From positions 1 to 16,448 of the forward strand of contig CAKROE010000051.1 of assembly GCA_934371915.1 (NCBI GenBank): a stretch of 16,448 nucleotides of DNA. The letters run 5' to 3'. The DNA is from an uncultured Blautia sp. Lineage in GTDB: Bacteria > Bacillota > Clostridia > Lachnospirales > Lachnospiraceae. The position numbers and the translations under genes were made by a program. Below the pieces are notes generated by a model. The model was given only the letters and a program-made list of their open reading frames with translations, was not told the origin of the DNA and did not search any database. Numbering within the stretch: the stretch's first letter is position 1; each line of letters opens with the position of its first letter. Positions 1 through 7,500 of this stretch are shown in pieces.

Positions 1-181
1 CCTTTATGATCGTCGGGTATTTCTCTGCATATGCATCAGCGATCTCTGCTGTACGGTCAGAAGATCCGTCATTCACTACAAGGATTTCCACATCCTCTCC
101 GCCCTTCAAAAGAGACTCGATACATTTTTCCATATATGCTTCTGAATTATAACAGGGAATTGCAATACTCAGTAATTTCAT
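1..181 (-). CDS. Family 2 glycosyltransferase, N-terminal part (runs off window)
   Basis: Only the first 60 codons are in the window. The protein begins MKLLSIAIPCYNSEAYMEKC and continues to LVVNDGSSDRTAEIADAYAE. This is the GT-A nucleotide-binding start of family 2 glycosyltransferases: a beta strand with IPCYN, then VVNDGSSD, whose Asp residues contact the sugar nucleotide in this family. The family transfers sugars from nucleotide or lipid-linked donors, often for cell-surface glycans; the acceptor here cannot be told. The start codon overlaps the mutY stop (ATGA, 181 to 178). An AAGGAGAA ribosome binding site lies inside the mutY end at 191-198, so translation is probably coupled to mutY. 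The family call is firm; the specific substrate is unknown. Confidence 0.85.
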   Translation of the reverse strand, partial: MKLLSIAIPCYNSEAYMEKCIESLLKGGEDVEILVVNDGSSDRTAEIADAYAEKYPTIIK

Positions 182-1236
182 TTTGCTGATTTCTCCTTCA
201 TGTATTTTGTATACGCTCTGAAAGCAGACGGTATCGCATACTGCTTTTCAGACTGTTTCTTTTCTGTAAAAATAAACGATGATTCCTTCCGTTCTTCCAG
301 CGAAGACACACGGATGCGGTAACCGGTCATTCTCCATTCTATGTGAGAAAAAATATGCTTTGCCTCAGGCAGCGCTTCGATATGAAGCGGCTCCAGATTC
401 ATCTCTTTTACCTTCTGAAGTGCTTCGTCCATACTCAGATGACCTTCGACATTCGGCAGTTCATAAAGCCCTGCAAGAAGTCCTTCCTGCGGTCTTTTAT
501 GAATTGCAGTACGCTCTCCGTCCTGAATCACAAGAACCGTTCTGTTTTCGATGGTGCGTTTTTTCTTCGGTGCTTTTACCGGAAGTTCATCAACTGTCCT
601 GTGATGATATGCCCTGCAAAATGCCGCAACCGGGCATTCCGTACATCTCGCCGGTCCGTTGGGTACGCACACCACTGCTCCGAGCTCCATCAATGCCTGA
701 TTAAAATCTCCCGGTGCTTCTTTCGGCATGATCCCCAGCAGTTTCTCTTCGACCTGACGGCGAACAGACTGCTTCATGATATCCTGACGGTCCTCGGTGA
801 TTCTGGAAAAAACACGAAGGACATTACCGTCAACTGCCGGAACAGGAATATCATAAGCGATTGATGCGATCGCGCCTGCTGTGTAACTTCCGATACCCTT
901 AAGTGCAAGCAATTCCTCATAAGATGCCGGCAAAATACCACTATATTCACTAACTACAGTCTGTGCTGCGGTCTGCATATTTCTTACCCGATTATAATAC
1001 CCCAGTCCTTCCCACAGCTTCATAAGCTTCTCTTCGGGGCATTCTGCAAGAGCCTTCACATCCGGAAGTTCTCCGACAAAGCGAAGAAAATATGGTTTCA
1101 CTGCTTCTACTCTGGTCTGCTGGAGCATGATCTCCGACACCCAGGTATAATAGGCATTCTTCTGATCTCTCCATGGAAGGATCCGTTTATTTTGTCTGTA
1201 CCAGCTGATAAGCGGCTGTACAATCTCATTCAGCAT
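178..1236 (-). CDS. mutY: A/G-specific adenine DNA glycosylase MutY
   Basis: MutY removes adenine mispaired with 8-oxoguanine or guanine, starting base excision repair that prevents G:C to T:A changes. The 352-residue length is normal. Visible parts are Glu35 in SEIMLQQT, the helix-hairpin-helix LKGIGSYTAGAI (112-123), catalytic Asp136 in VDGNVLR, and four Cys at 190, 198, 201 and 207 for the [4Fe-4S] cluster. A C-terminal MutT-like domain (about 232-345) carries the FSH loop (296-298) that reads 8-oxoG in this family. The Cys spacing is C-X7-C-X2-C-X5-C, one residue longer in the first gap than the E. coli pattern. The start is supported by GGAGGA at 1241-1246, 4 nt upstream. The gene probably heads an operon with the overlapping glycosyltransferase. 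Confidence 0.96.
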   Translation of the reverse strand: MLNEIVQPLISWYRQNKRILPWRDQKNAYYTWVSEIMLQQTRVEAVKPYFLRFVGELPDVKALAECPEEKLMKLWEGLGYYNRVRNMQTAAQTVVSEYSGILPASYEELLALKGIGSYTAGAIASIAYDIPVPAVDGNVLRVFSRITEDRQDIMKQSVRRQVEEKLLGIMPKEAPGDFNQALMELGAVVCVPNGPARCTECPVAAFCRAYHHRTVDELPVKAPKKKRTIENRTVLVIQDGERTAIHKRPQEGLLAGLYELPNVEGHLSMDEALQKVKEMNLEPLHIEALPEAKHIFSHIEWRMTGYRIRVSSLEERKESSFIFTEKKQSEKQYAIPSAFRAYTKYMKEKSAK

Positions 1237-1310
1237 AAAGTCCTCCGGATCTGATGGAATGATTTATTGTTACCATAAACTGTAACGAGTTATTTTCTCA
1301 ACACGGCTTA

Positions 1311-1339
1311 AGTATAACATAAATCCTGCCAAAAGACAG
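1311..1339 (-). promoter_or_regulatory. Candidate promoter for mutY
   Basis: The minus strand has an extended -10 (TG-T-TATACT, -10 at 1311-1316), with a weak -35 (CTGTCT, 1334-1339) 17 nt upstream. The -35 directly abuts that of the divergent phosphatase promoter, which starts at 1340. The predicted leader is about 70 nt. Assignment is by consensus only. Confidence 0.35.
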
Positions 1340-1368
1340 TTGATTTTTTTTATTATAACAGATAGAAT
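1340..1368 (+). promoter_or_regulatory. Candidate promoter for the HAD phosphatase
   Basis: TTGATT (1340-1345), a 17-nt spacer and TAGAAT (1363-1368) lie 57 nt before the phosphatase start. The match to the housekeeping sigma consensus is good, and this is the only plus-strand gene in the window. Confidence 0.55.
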
Positions 1369-1425
1369 ATCAAACATGGTAATATAAATAACATTTCAGA
1401 AGAATTTATTGAAAGGATTTGTACT

Positions 1426-2046
1426 ATGGACAGCATCATTTTTGACGTAGACGGTACTTTGTGGGACTCCACAGAAGTCGTGGCAAAAGCCTGGAACAAG
1501 TATTTACAACAGGAAGAACATATGAATATCACTTTTACAGCAGACCAGCTCAAGACTCTCTTTGGAAAGCCTCTGGCAGAAATCGCTGCCCTGATTTTTC
1601 CTGAATTTCCTGTGGATGAGCAATCTCGCCTGATTGATGGCTGTTGTGAAGCAGAGCACGCATTACTTCATATTACCGGTGCTCCTCTGTACGAAGATCT
1701 GGAAAAAGCTCTGCAGATTCTGTCCGCAAAATATCCTCTTTATATTGTCAGCAACAGCCAATGTGGCTATATTGAGCTTTTCCTTGAAAAAACCGGTTTC
1801 GGCAAATATTTCCGGGGACATCTCTGCAATGGAGATACAGGGCTCGACAAGGGTTCCAATATCCGTCAGATTGCTGACCGGAATGACTTAAACGCGCCTG
1901 TTTATGTCGGTGATACAATGGGGGACTTCGAGGCATGCCGCAAAGCCGGTGTCCCGTTCGTCCTTGCGGAATACGGTTTCGGTGAGGTTCCAAAGCCGGA
2001 TATGCGTATCAGTAAACCAATGGATCTCGTTACACTGTTCTGCTAA
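1426..2046 (+). CDS. HAD-superfamily phosphatase (phosphoglycolate phosphatase-like)
   Basis: This 206-residue haloacid dehalogenase-type hydrolase is probably a cytoplasmic phosphatase acting on a small phosphorylated metabolite. Motif I is DVDGTLWD, with nucleophile Asp7 and acid/base Asp9. Motif II is the Ser in IVSNSQ (about 109), motif III is Lys142, and motif IV is GDTMGD (162-167) with the Mg-binding Asp residues. A helical cap (about 15-85) sits between motifs I and II, as in Gph/PGMB-type subfamily I enzymes. It has no signal peptide. The ribosome binding site AAAGGA (1412-1417) supports the ATG. It stands alone on the plus strand and ends at a bidirectional terminator. The substrate cannot be read from the sequence; phosphoglycolate, pyrophosphate and sugar phosphates are all possible. 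Confidence 0.9.
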   Translation: MDSIIFDVDGTLWDSTEVVAKAWNKYLQQEEHMNITFTADQLKTLFGKPLAEIAALIFPEFPVDEQSRLIDGCCEAEHALLHITGAPLYEDLEKALQILSAKYPLYIVSNSQCGYIELFLEKTGFGKYFRGHLCNGDTGLDKGSNIRQIADRNDLNAPVYVGDTMGDFEACRKAGVPFVLAEYGFGEVPKPDMRISKPMDLVTLFC

Positions 2047-2088
2047 TGAAAAGACGTCAGAAACTATTTACTCTTATACTTAAGGCGA

Positions 2089-2126
2089 AAAGAGCATGGA
2101 AGATTTTATTTTCTTCCATGCTCTTT
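2089..2126. terminator. Bidirectional intrinsic terminator
   Basis: A perfect 14-bp stem (2089-2102 with 2113-2126; arm AAAGAGCATGGAAG) has a 10-nt A/T loop. It lies between the convergent ends of the phosphatase (stop 2046) and the small membrane protein (stop 2169). The arms end in TTT on both strands, so it can serve both genes, though the U-tracts are short. Confidence 0.75.
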
Positions 2127-2168
2127 GTTTGTGTCGTCAGAAATTTGTCTCTGAATTTTATGCAATTA

Positions 2169-2468
2169 TTATTTCTTCGCACACTTCGTTTTCAGATAGT
2201 ATACCAGCCATCCGAGAATTGCAAGCAGTACAACGATGTAAGCAACCTCTGCTGCAAGGCTCGTCGTATAGCTGTCTATAAGGGTTGCCACACCAATCAG
2301 AAGCAGTGCAACGCCTGATCCCCATGTCATTTTTTTCTCATCGTATTTTTCTTTGCGGAGCTTTGTATTACCGCCCTTCAATAAAATATCACCATGTCCT
2401 GTCAGAAGCATGATTCCGGCAACCAGTGCGATTACGGCCAGAATAAGACCAAAAGATTTGTCCATCAT
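2169..2468 (-). CDS. Small three-helix membrane protein, DUF3784-like
   Basis: This 99-residue protein has three predicted membrane segments (about 6-23, 50-66 and 72-92). Between the first two lies a short charged stretch with GGNTKLRKEKYDEKK. A glycine near an N-T pair, followed by KYDEKK after the first helix, resembles the DUF3784 family of small clostridial membrane proteins, whose function is unknown to me. The ribosome binding site AGGAGA is about 10 nt before the first of two adjacent ATG codons, so MMDK is the likelier start. The gene starts 21 nt after the L,D-transpeptidase stop with no terminator between, so the two are probably co-transcribed. A cell-envelope role is suggested only by this pairing. 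Confidence 0.75.
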   Translation of the reverse strand: MMDKSFGLILAVIALVAGIMLLTGHGDILLKGGNTKLRKEKYDEKKMTWGSGVALLLIGVATLIDSYTTSLAAEVAYIVVLLAILGWLVYYLKTKCAKK

Positions 2469-2489
2469 AATTATTCTTTCTCCTGTTTT

Positions 2490-4298
2490 TTAGTAGAAGC
2501 AGACGATCGGCACATCATACTGTATCAGATCATACAGAATACCGGCATTTTCCGGTGGCATGTTGATACATCCGTGTGAACCGTCTGTCAGGTAAATATC
2601 TCCGCCAAACTCATCTCGCCATGAAGCATCGTGGAATCCGATTCCGCCGTCAAACGGCATCCAGTATTCAACCTTTGATTCGTACTCATAAGTACCGTCT
2701 GCTTTCATGGTTCCTCTGAGCACATCCGGGCTCTTCTTATAATAAAGTGTAAAGATACCGGCATGTGTCTGGCGATCCGCATAGCTCATATTACCGGAAA
2801 CAAAATCAGATTCAAAAATGTCGGCTCCGTTCTGATAATAGTACATATGCTGTTCGCTTAAATCAACTTCAATATAAGTATTACCAAGATCATTTACTCC
2901 GTAAGCATTTGCTGTCTGGGAGAAGACCGGCTCCCTCGTCGTCTGTGTACCGGACTGGATTTCCTGACTCAGCTGTGCCGTCTCTGCACTCTGGTCAATC
3001 TTCCATCCGTATACGGAACTGGATACATAAACGGTTCTGCCGCTTGTTGTCTGAAATTCTCTCTCTGTACCGACTGTATCATAAGTTGCTGCAAGCTGTG
3101 CCACGTAATCAGCCACATGCTGCTGGAAAGAATTGTCATCCCATACAAGCTGTCCCTTCTCGTCAAACTGCAGCCAGTCTTTGATGGTATTGCCATCGAG
3201 CGTTTCTGTACGGTCACCAAAGGTATAGGTAATACTTGCTCTTGTGTAGTTGTTGCATGCTTCCAGTGCAGACTGCAGTGCCTGGTCATTCTGTGTAACA
3301 TCCGCACTTACGTATGCTTCCGGTGTATCTGCAAAATTAACGCTTGTCTGACCGGCCTCAACAGCTGCATCCAATACCTGATATGCCTGTTTGATATTAA
3401 GCTTGCTTCCTTCCGTCTCCGGAACGATCACAAACTGTCCATCCTGAAATGCCACATATGCATTCTCAGGTGCTGTCTGATTCTCTGCCTGAGCACAGTT
3501 CAGTGATTTGAGCTGCTCCTGAAGTCTGGTCTTGTTGTAACCTGTATTCTCGGAAACAGTATAGCTCTTCTGCTCATACATGCCCTTAATCCACTCATAT
3601 GGCTTCTGCTGCTGCAAAAGTTTCAGCACTTCTCCGGTAGAAAGATACTGGTAATCAATCTGATCTCCGGCGATTGTCTGCGGATCCAGTCCTCTCGAAG
3701 AAACTTCAATGGAATAATCCTGAAATTTCTGCTTGAACAGGTTCTCTACTTCATATGCAGTCATCTGCGAACAGTTCACACCATTGATCCATGTTCCCTC
3801 AAAAAATCGATCTGAAAAATAATAACTTGCTCCTGCATAAGCGCAGCCACCAACCACAAGCACCATCAAAAGCAGAAGGCCAAAGATACGTCCGCCCTTG
3901 TGTTTCTTCTTATGCCGTTTCTTTTTCTGCACCGGCTGTTCATCCATATCATCCACCGGAACATATACAACAGGACCCGGTCTTGCCGACTTATGTCTCG
4001 CCGGATGCGGTATCTCTTCGTACACTTCTTCTGCTTCATCATACGATTCTGCATCATCTGTGGATTCTTCGTCATCCTCTGCTGCTTCTTCATCTGTGGA
4101 CAACTCTTCGTCCGGCTCTGTATCCTCATATTCTTCTTTTGAATCATCATACTCGCCCAGATCATCCAGGTCTTCTTCATCGTCCGGCGGATCTGTCAGT
4201 CTGTCCATAGCCGCATCAATCTGCTCTTCCATATCTGTGCGCTCATCCGGTGCCCCTTCACCGTCAGATAATCTATCCTTAATTTCTTTGTTACTCAT
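2490..4298 (-). CDS. Membrane-anchored L,D-transpeptidase (YkuD) with PG-binding domains
   Basis: The enzyme probably forms 3-3 cross-links in peptidoglycan, or attaches groups to it, outside the membrane. Of its 602 residues, 1-124 are cytoplasmic and very rich in Asp/Glu. A basic stop-transfer patch follows (KKKRHKKKHKGGR, 125-137), then one membrane helix (about 138-158). Residues about 165-320 and 330-455 resemble PG_binding_4-type domains. The YkuD domain (about 473-602) holds His556 in GFHDAS and the active-site motif SHGCIN (574-579), with Cys577 as nucleophile. The N-in, C-out topology follows from the single helix. The start has AGGAGAG 8 nt upstream. The DUF3784-like gene follows at 21 nt. 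Domain boundaries are estimates; the catalytic call is secure. Confidence 0.93.
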   Translation of the reverse strand: MSNKEIKDRLSDGEGAPDERTDMEEQIDAAMDRLTDPPDDEEDLDDLGEYDDSKEEYEDTEPDEELSTDEEAAEDDEESTDDAESYDEAEEVYEEIPHPARHKSARPGPVVYVPVDDMDEQPVQKKKRHKKKHKGGRIFGLLLLMVLVVGGCAYAGASYYFSDRFFEGTWINGVNCSQMTAYEVENLFKQKFQDYSIEVSSRGLDPQTIAGDQIDYQYLSTGEVLKLLQQQKPYEWIKGMYEQKSYTVSENTGYNKTRLQEQLKSLNCAQAENQTAPENAYVAFQDGQFVIVPETEGSKLNIKQAYQVLDAAVEAGQTSVNFADTPEAYVSADVTQNDQALQSALEACNNYTRASITYTFGDRTETLDGNTIKDWLQFDEKGQLVWDDNSFQQHVADYVAQLAATYDTVGTEREFQTTSGRTVYVSSSVYGWKIDQSAETAQLSQEIQSGTQTTREPVFSQTANAYGVNDLGNTYIEVDLSEQHMYYYQNGADIFESDFVSGNMSYADRQTHAGIFTLYYKKSPDVLRGTMKADGTYEYESKVEYWMPFDGGIGFHDASWRDEFGGDIYLTDGSHGCINMPPENAGILYDLIQYDVPIVCFY

Positions 4299-4333
4299 TT
4301 ATTATACTCTCCTGAATATCAATACCTGCGTCC

Positions 4334-4365
4334 AATCATCCACTTCATAATATTTCCGGATGATT
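4334..4365 (-). repeat. Inverted repeat in the L,D-transpeptidase leader
   Basis: AATCATCC (4334-4341) and GGATGATT (4358-4365) are perfect 8-bp inverted arms separated by 16 nt. They lie between the predicted transcription start (about 4375) and the ribosome binding site. They could be an mRNA hairpin or an operator. No U-tract follows, so it is not a terminator. Confidence 0.4.
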
Positions 4366-4371
4366 TTCCTG

Positions 4372-4450
4372 TAACGTTTCCATTATAACATACTTCTGTG
4401 TTTTTGCATCTTAAATTATCTCTTTTTTTATTCTTTTTATAAACGTTTCC
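4372..4450 (-). promoter_or_regulatory. Paired GGAAACGTT motifs around the promoter (possible operator)
   Basis: GGAAACGTT occurs twice on the minus strand, at 4373-4381 and 4442-4450, 69 bp apart. The copies lie on either side of the extended -10 at 4382-4387. GAAACGTT with a central CG resembles half of a LacI/CcpA-family operator, but neither copy matches the full cre consensus. Function is inferred only from position and repetition. Confidence 0.3.
4382..4405 (-). promoter_or_regulatory. Candidate promoter for the L,D-transpeptidase
   Basis: On the minus strand a perfect extended -10 (TG-T-TATAAT, -10 at 4382-4387) stands about 85 nt before the gene. The -35 region is poor, as extended -10 promoters allow. 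A GGAAACGTTA motif at 4372-4381 starts immediately downstream of the -10. Confidence 0.5.
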
Positions 4451-4480
4451 GGGCATACATAATCTGACTTCAAAAGATAG

Positions 4481-4511
4481 AAAAACTTCCGGGAATCTGC
4501 ATCCCCGGAAG
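4481..4511 (-). terminator. Intrinsic terminator of the giant secreted protein gene
   Basis: The stem CTTCCGGG/CCCGGAAG (4486-4493 with 4504-4511) has a 10-nt loop. On the minus strand it is followed directly by TTTTTC. It lies 17 nt past the stop of the 1612-residue protein gene, as expected for its terminator. Confidence 0.85.
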
Positions 4512-4528
4512 CTTCTGTAGACTTACTT

Positions 4529-7500
4529 TTATTTTGTTACTTTTACTTTGACTTTCACTTTCTTCCTGCCGGATTTAACGGTGATCGTTACGGTACCTTT
4601 CTTCTTTGCTGTGATAACACCCTTCGCATTTACAGTAGCGATGCTCTTGTTGGAAGTAGAGTACGTTACTTTCTGTTTACTTGTCACCGGCGCTACTGTC
4701 GCTGTCAGTGAAAGTTTTTTCTTTACTTTCAGGCTGACCGTCTTCGGCATTTTCTTTCCTGTTGCCTTGTTCAGTACAGTAAGAGAAGTCGTTGCAACGT
4801 CCGCTTTCTGAACTTTGACGGTAAATTTCGCAGTTTTGCCACTTGCAAGTTTTACTGTGATCGTTGTCTTGCCCTTTTTCTTTAATGCTTTAAGCTTACC
4901 ACTTCCCGAAACAGTTGCAATCTTTTTGTTGCTGCTTGTCCAGGATACAACTTTATCACCATCTGCAAGACCGGAAACTTTGAGCTGATAAGTCTGTTTC
5001 ATCTTCATCGGAAGAGTCTTGTTTTCCGGAACATTTAAGGTAAGTGTTGCGGTAAGTTTCGGAAGTGTCTGCTGCTGTTTCAGGCCACACTCTGTACAGG
5101 TCTGTTCTTTCATACCTTCTGTAAGTGCATTCGCCTGTTTTGTGACTTTCCATCCACTCATTGTATGTCTGCCTGTTGCCGGAATATCCGGTAACAGTTT
5201 TGTCTGCTGGCATGCAGTACAGATCTGATGACGTTTTTCTGCTTTTCCGCAGTTTCCTTTTTCATCAACGATAGTTTCCCAGATGTGACTGCATTCTGCG
5301 TCTTTGTCAAAAATGGTGCTGACATAATAACTGTCTTGTGCAATTTCATACCATTCCTCACTGTCCGGATCGTATTCCTCTGCCCTCAGCACAATCGCAC
5401 CCCGCGCCTTACCGGTACGTTCCAGCACCGGAAGAAGAAGACTTTCATTCTGCGCGGTCCATACATCGTAATCCCATGTCAAAACAAGTCGTAAGTGCTC
5501 ATTATCAATCGTAAGTGCTTCCCATTTATTGTCAGCTTCCAAAGTCGGATTATAGCGAAGCAGTGTTGGTTTGTACTCGTTAATATCGAATGTATCTCCA
5601 AGCTTCGGATTGAGACTTACTTCTTTTGTAAGCTGGATTTTGTCAGGATATCTCTCCTTAACAAAAATATTTACATCTCCGTCAACAGACCAGATCGGAT
5701 TTCCCTCTTCATCCTTTGCTTCTGATTTTACACTTATATAGAATCCATAAGACTGCTCCCATTTAGCGTTCTCATTTACTTTTACTGTAATCTTTCCATC
5801 TGCATCTGCGCTTACCTCTATCGGATCCTCAGAATTACGTTTTTCTACTGTAACACTGTACTTGTTCTTTGCCGGATCTACTACCTCTCCGTCCAGATTA
5901 TCCTTTGTTGCACGATACACGCTGATGGTAAATTCTTTTGTTTCTCCCGGAAGCATCTCGCTTCTTTCCAGATTATAATTCATCCAGTATGTTTCATCCT
6001 GAACAGATACAGTATATTCACCGCTCTGCTGTTTTCCATGATAATCTGTATAAACAAGCTTAAGTGTTGCTGTACCACATTTCAGTGCTTTTATACTCCA
6101 TCCATTACCCTGATATGCTACACGGCAGCAGGATGTATCATCCACACTTACTTTCGTGACGTCGACTCTGATATCTTCTCCATACGGATGGTCTTTATCT
6201 CTTATCGAACCTTCCAGGAAATCATCTATCCAGAGTGTATCGCCCGGAACCATATTCAGTGTTACACCAAAATTGATATAATATTCTTCCTCATTTTTGC
6301 ACACTTCCCCCAGTCCGGTGTATGCCTCTTCAGAAACAATTACTCCGCCAAGCTCAACACCGGCACGGATTTCAAACCAGCAGACTCCTCTGATCTGAGT
6401 GTGAAGCCAGGCATATGCCTTTGTCAGCTTACTGCTGTCAATGATCAGCTTACTGTTGTCTTCCGGATTTTCTGACCAGAAAGTATACTCTTCCGGAATA
6501 TCGGTTTTCGGAATATCTTCCCCATTCTCATCTGTATATGCATACCCTACTGACCATATGATCTCTGCAGAATCTTTTACGCCTCTCTCATCCAGATTTT
6601 CTGTATTCAGTGAAAGTTCATACTGTTCATCCTCGAATGCAAACGTATAGTCTCCGCTGTCACCTCGAAGGTTCTCAAACCATACGGAATAGTCCAGCCA
6701 TTCAAACTCATAATGTCTCCGGATTTCATTATCCTCTTCATCTATTGCTATAATGTCCAGCCAGCAATTATCTGCACTTTTTCTTTTCAGAAGCGGCAGT
6801 CTGCCTTCTCGTTCTTCCGTATCCCACTGATTCGAATCGTATTCCACGTCATAATGGTCAACTTTTATCTCTTCTTCTCCGTCATCTGTAATGCGAACAG
6901 CTTTCAGGTCTTTTTCCGGATCCAGGGTTTCACCGACATTAAGATTTGCAATATCTGTCGGATACAGGATATCATATGTCTCACAAACCTCAATACGTAC
7001 CTGATTGAATGCTGCTTCTTCCTTATTGCCATCTTCTGTCGGAATCATTGCTTTCAGGAGAATATCGGTTTCCCATGTTCCTTCTCCTGATTTGATGACC
7101 AGTGTCTTACCATCTTTGATCGTTACCTCATTCAGAAGATTTGTATCGTAACTCCAGTTATTATCATCCGGTGCAAGCGCCAGTTCCCAGTCCTTGACCT
7201 CCACTCCATACCGCTCGTCATCATCATTTTTCCAGTCATGAAGCAGGACAAATCCGAGTTCCATCTCACTGTTTCTGAGCATATTGCCCTCAGATACTCC
7301 CCACTGTGGTTCCAGTGTGTAACGGTCACTGTTTACGTAATATCTGAAAGTATGTGTCTGCGTCTCACCAGAGAGGTCGTTGTACTCCAGGGTTATAACT
7401 GCTGTACCGTATCTTCTGGCTATGATAGACCAGCCATATTCATCCTCATCTTCAATCTCGCAGACAGGTGACTTATCTTCGTCATCCTCTTCATTCGCAA

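Noticed and set aside
4372..4385. Full CcpA cre site before the L,D-transpeptidase
   Set aside because: The sequence TGGAAACGTTACAG fits the left half and the central CG but fails the right half. It is kept only as a possible operator half-site.
4535..4565. Short tandem DNA repeat at the end of the giant gene
   Set aside because: The repeated ACTTT-like triplets encode the alternating Lys-Val tail. This follows from the protein sequence and is not a separate repeat element.
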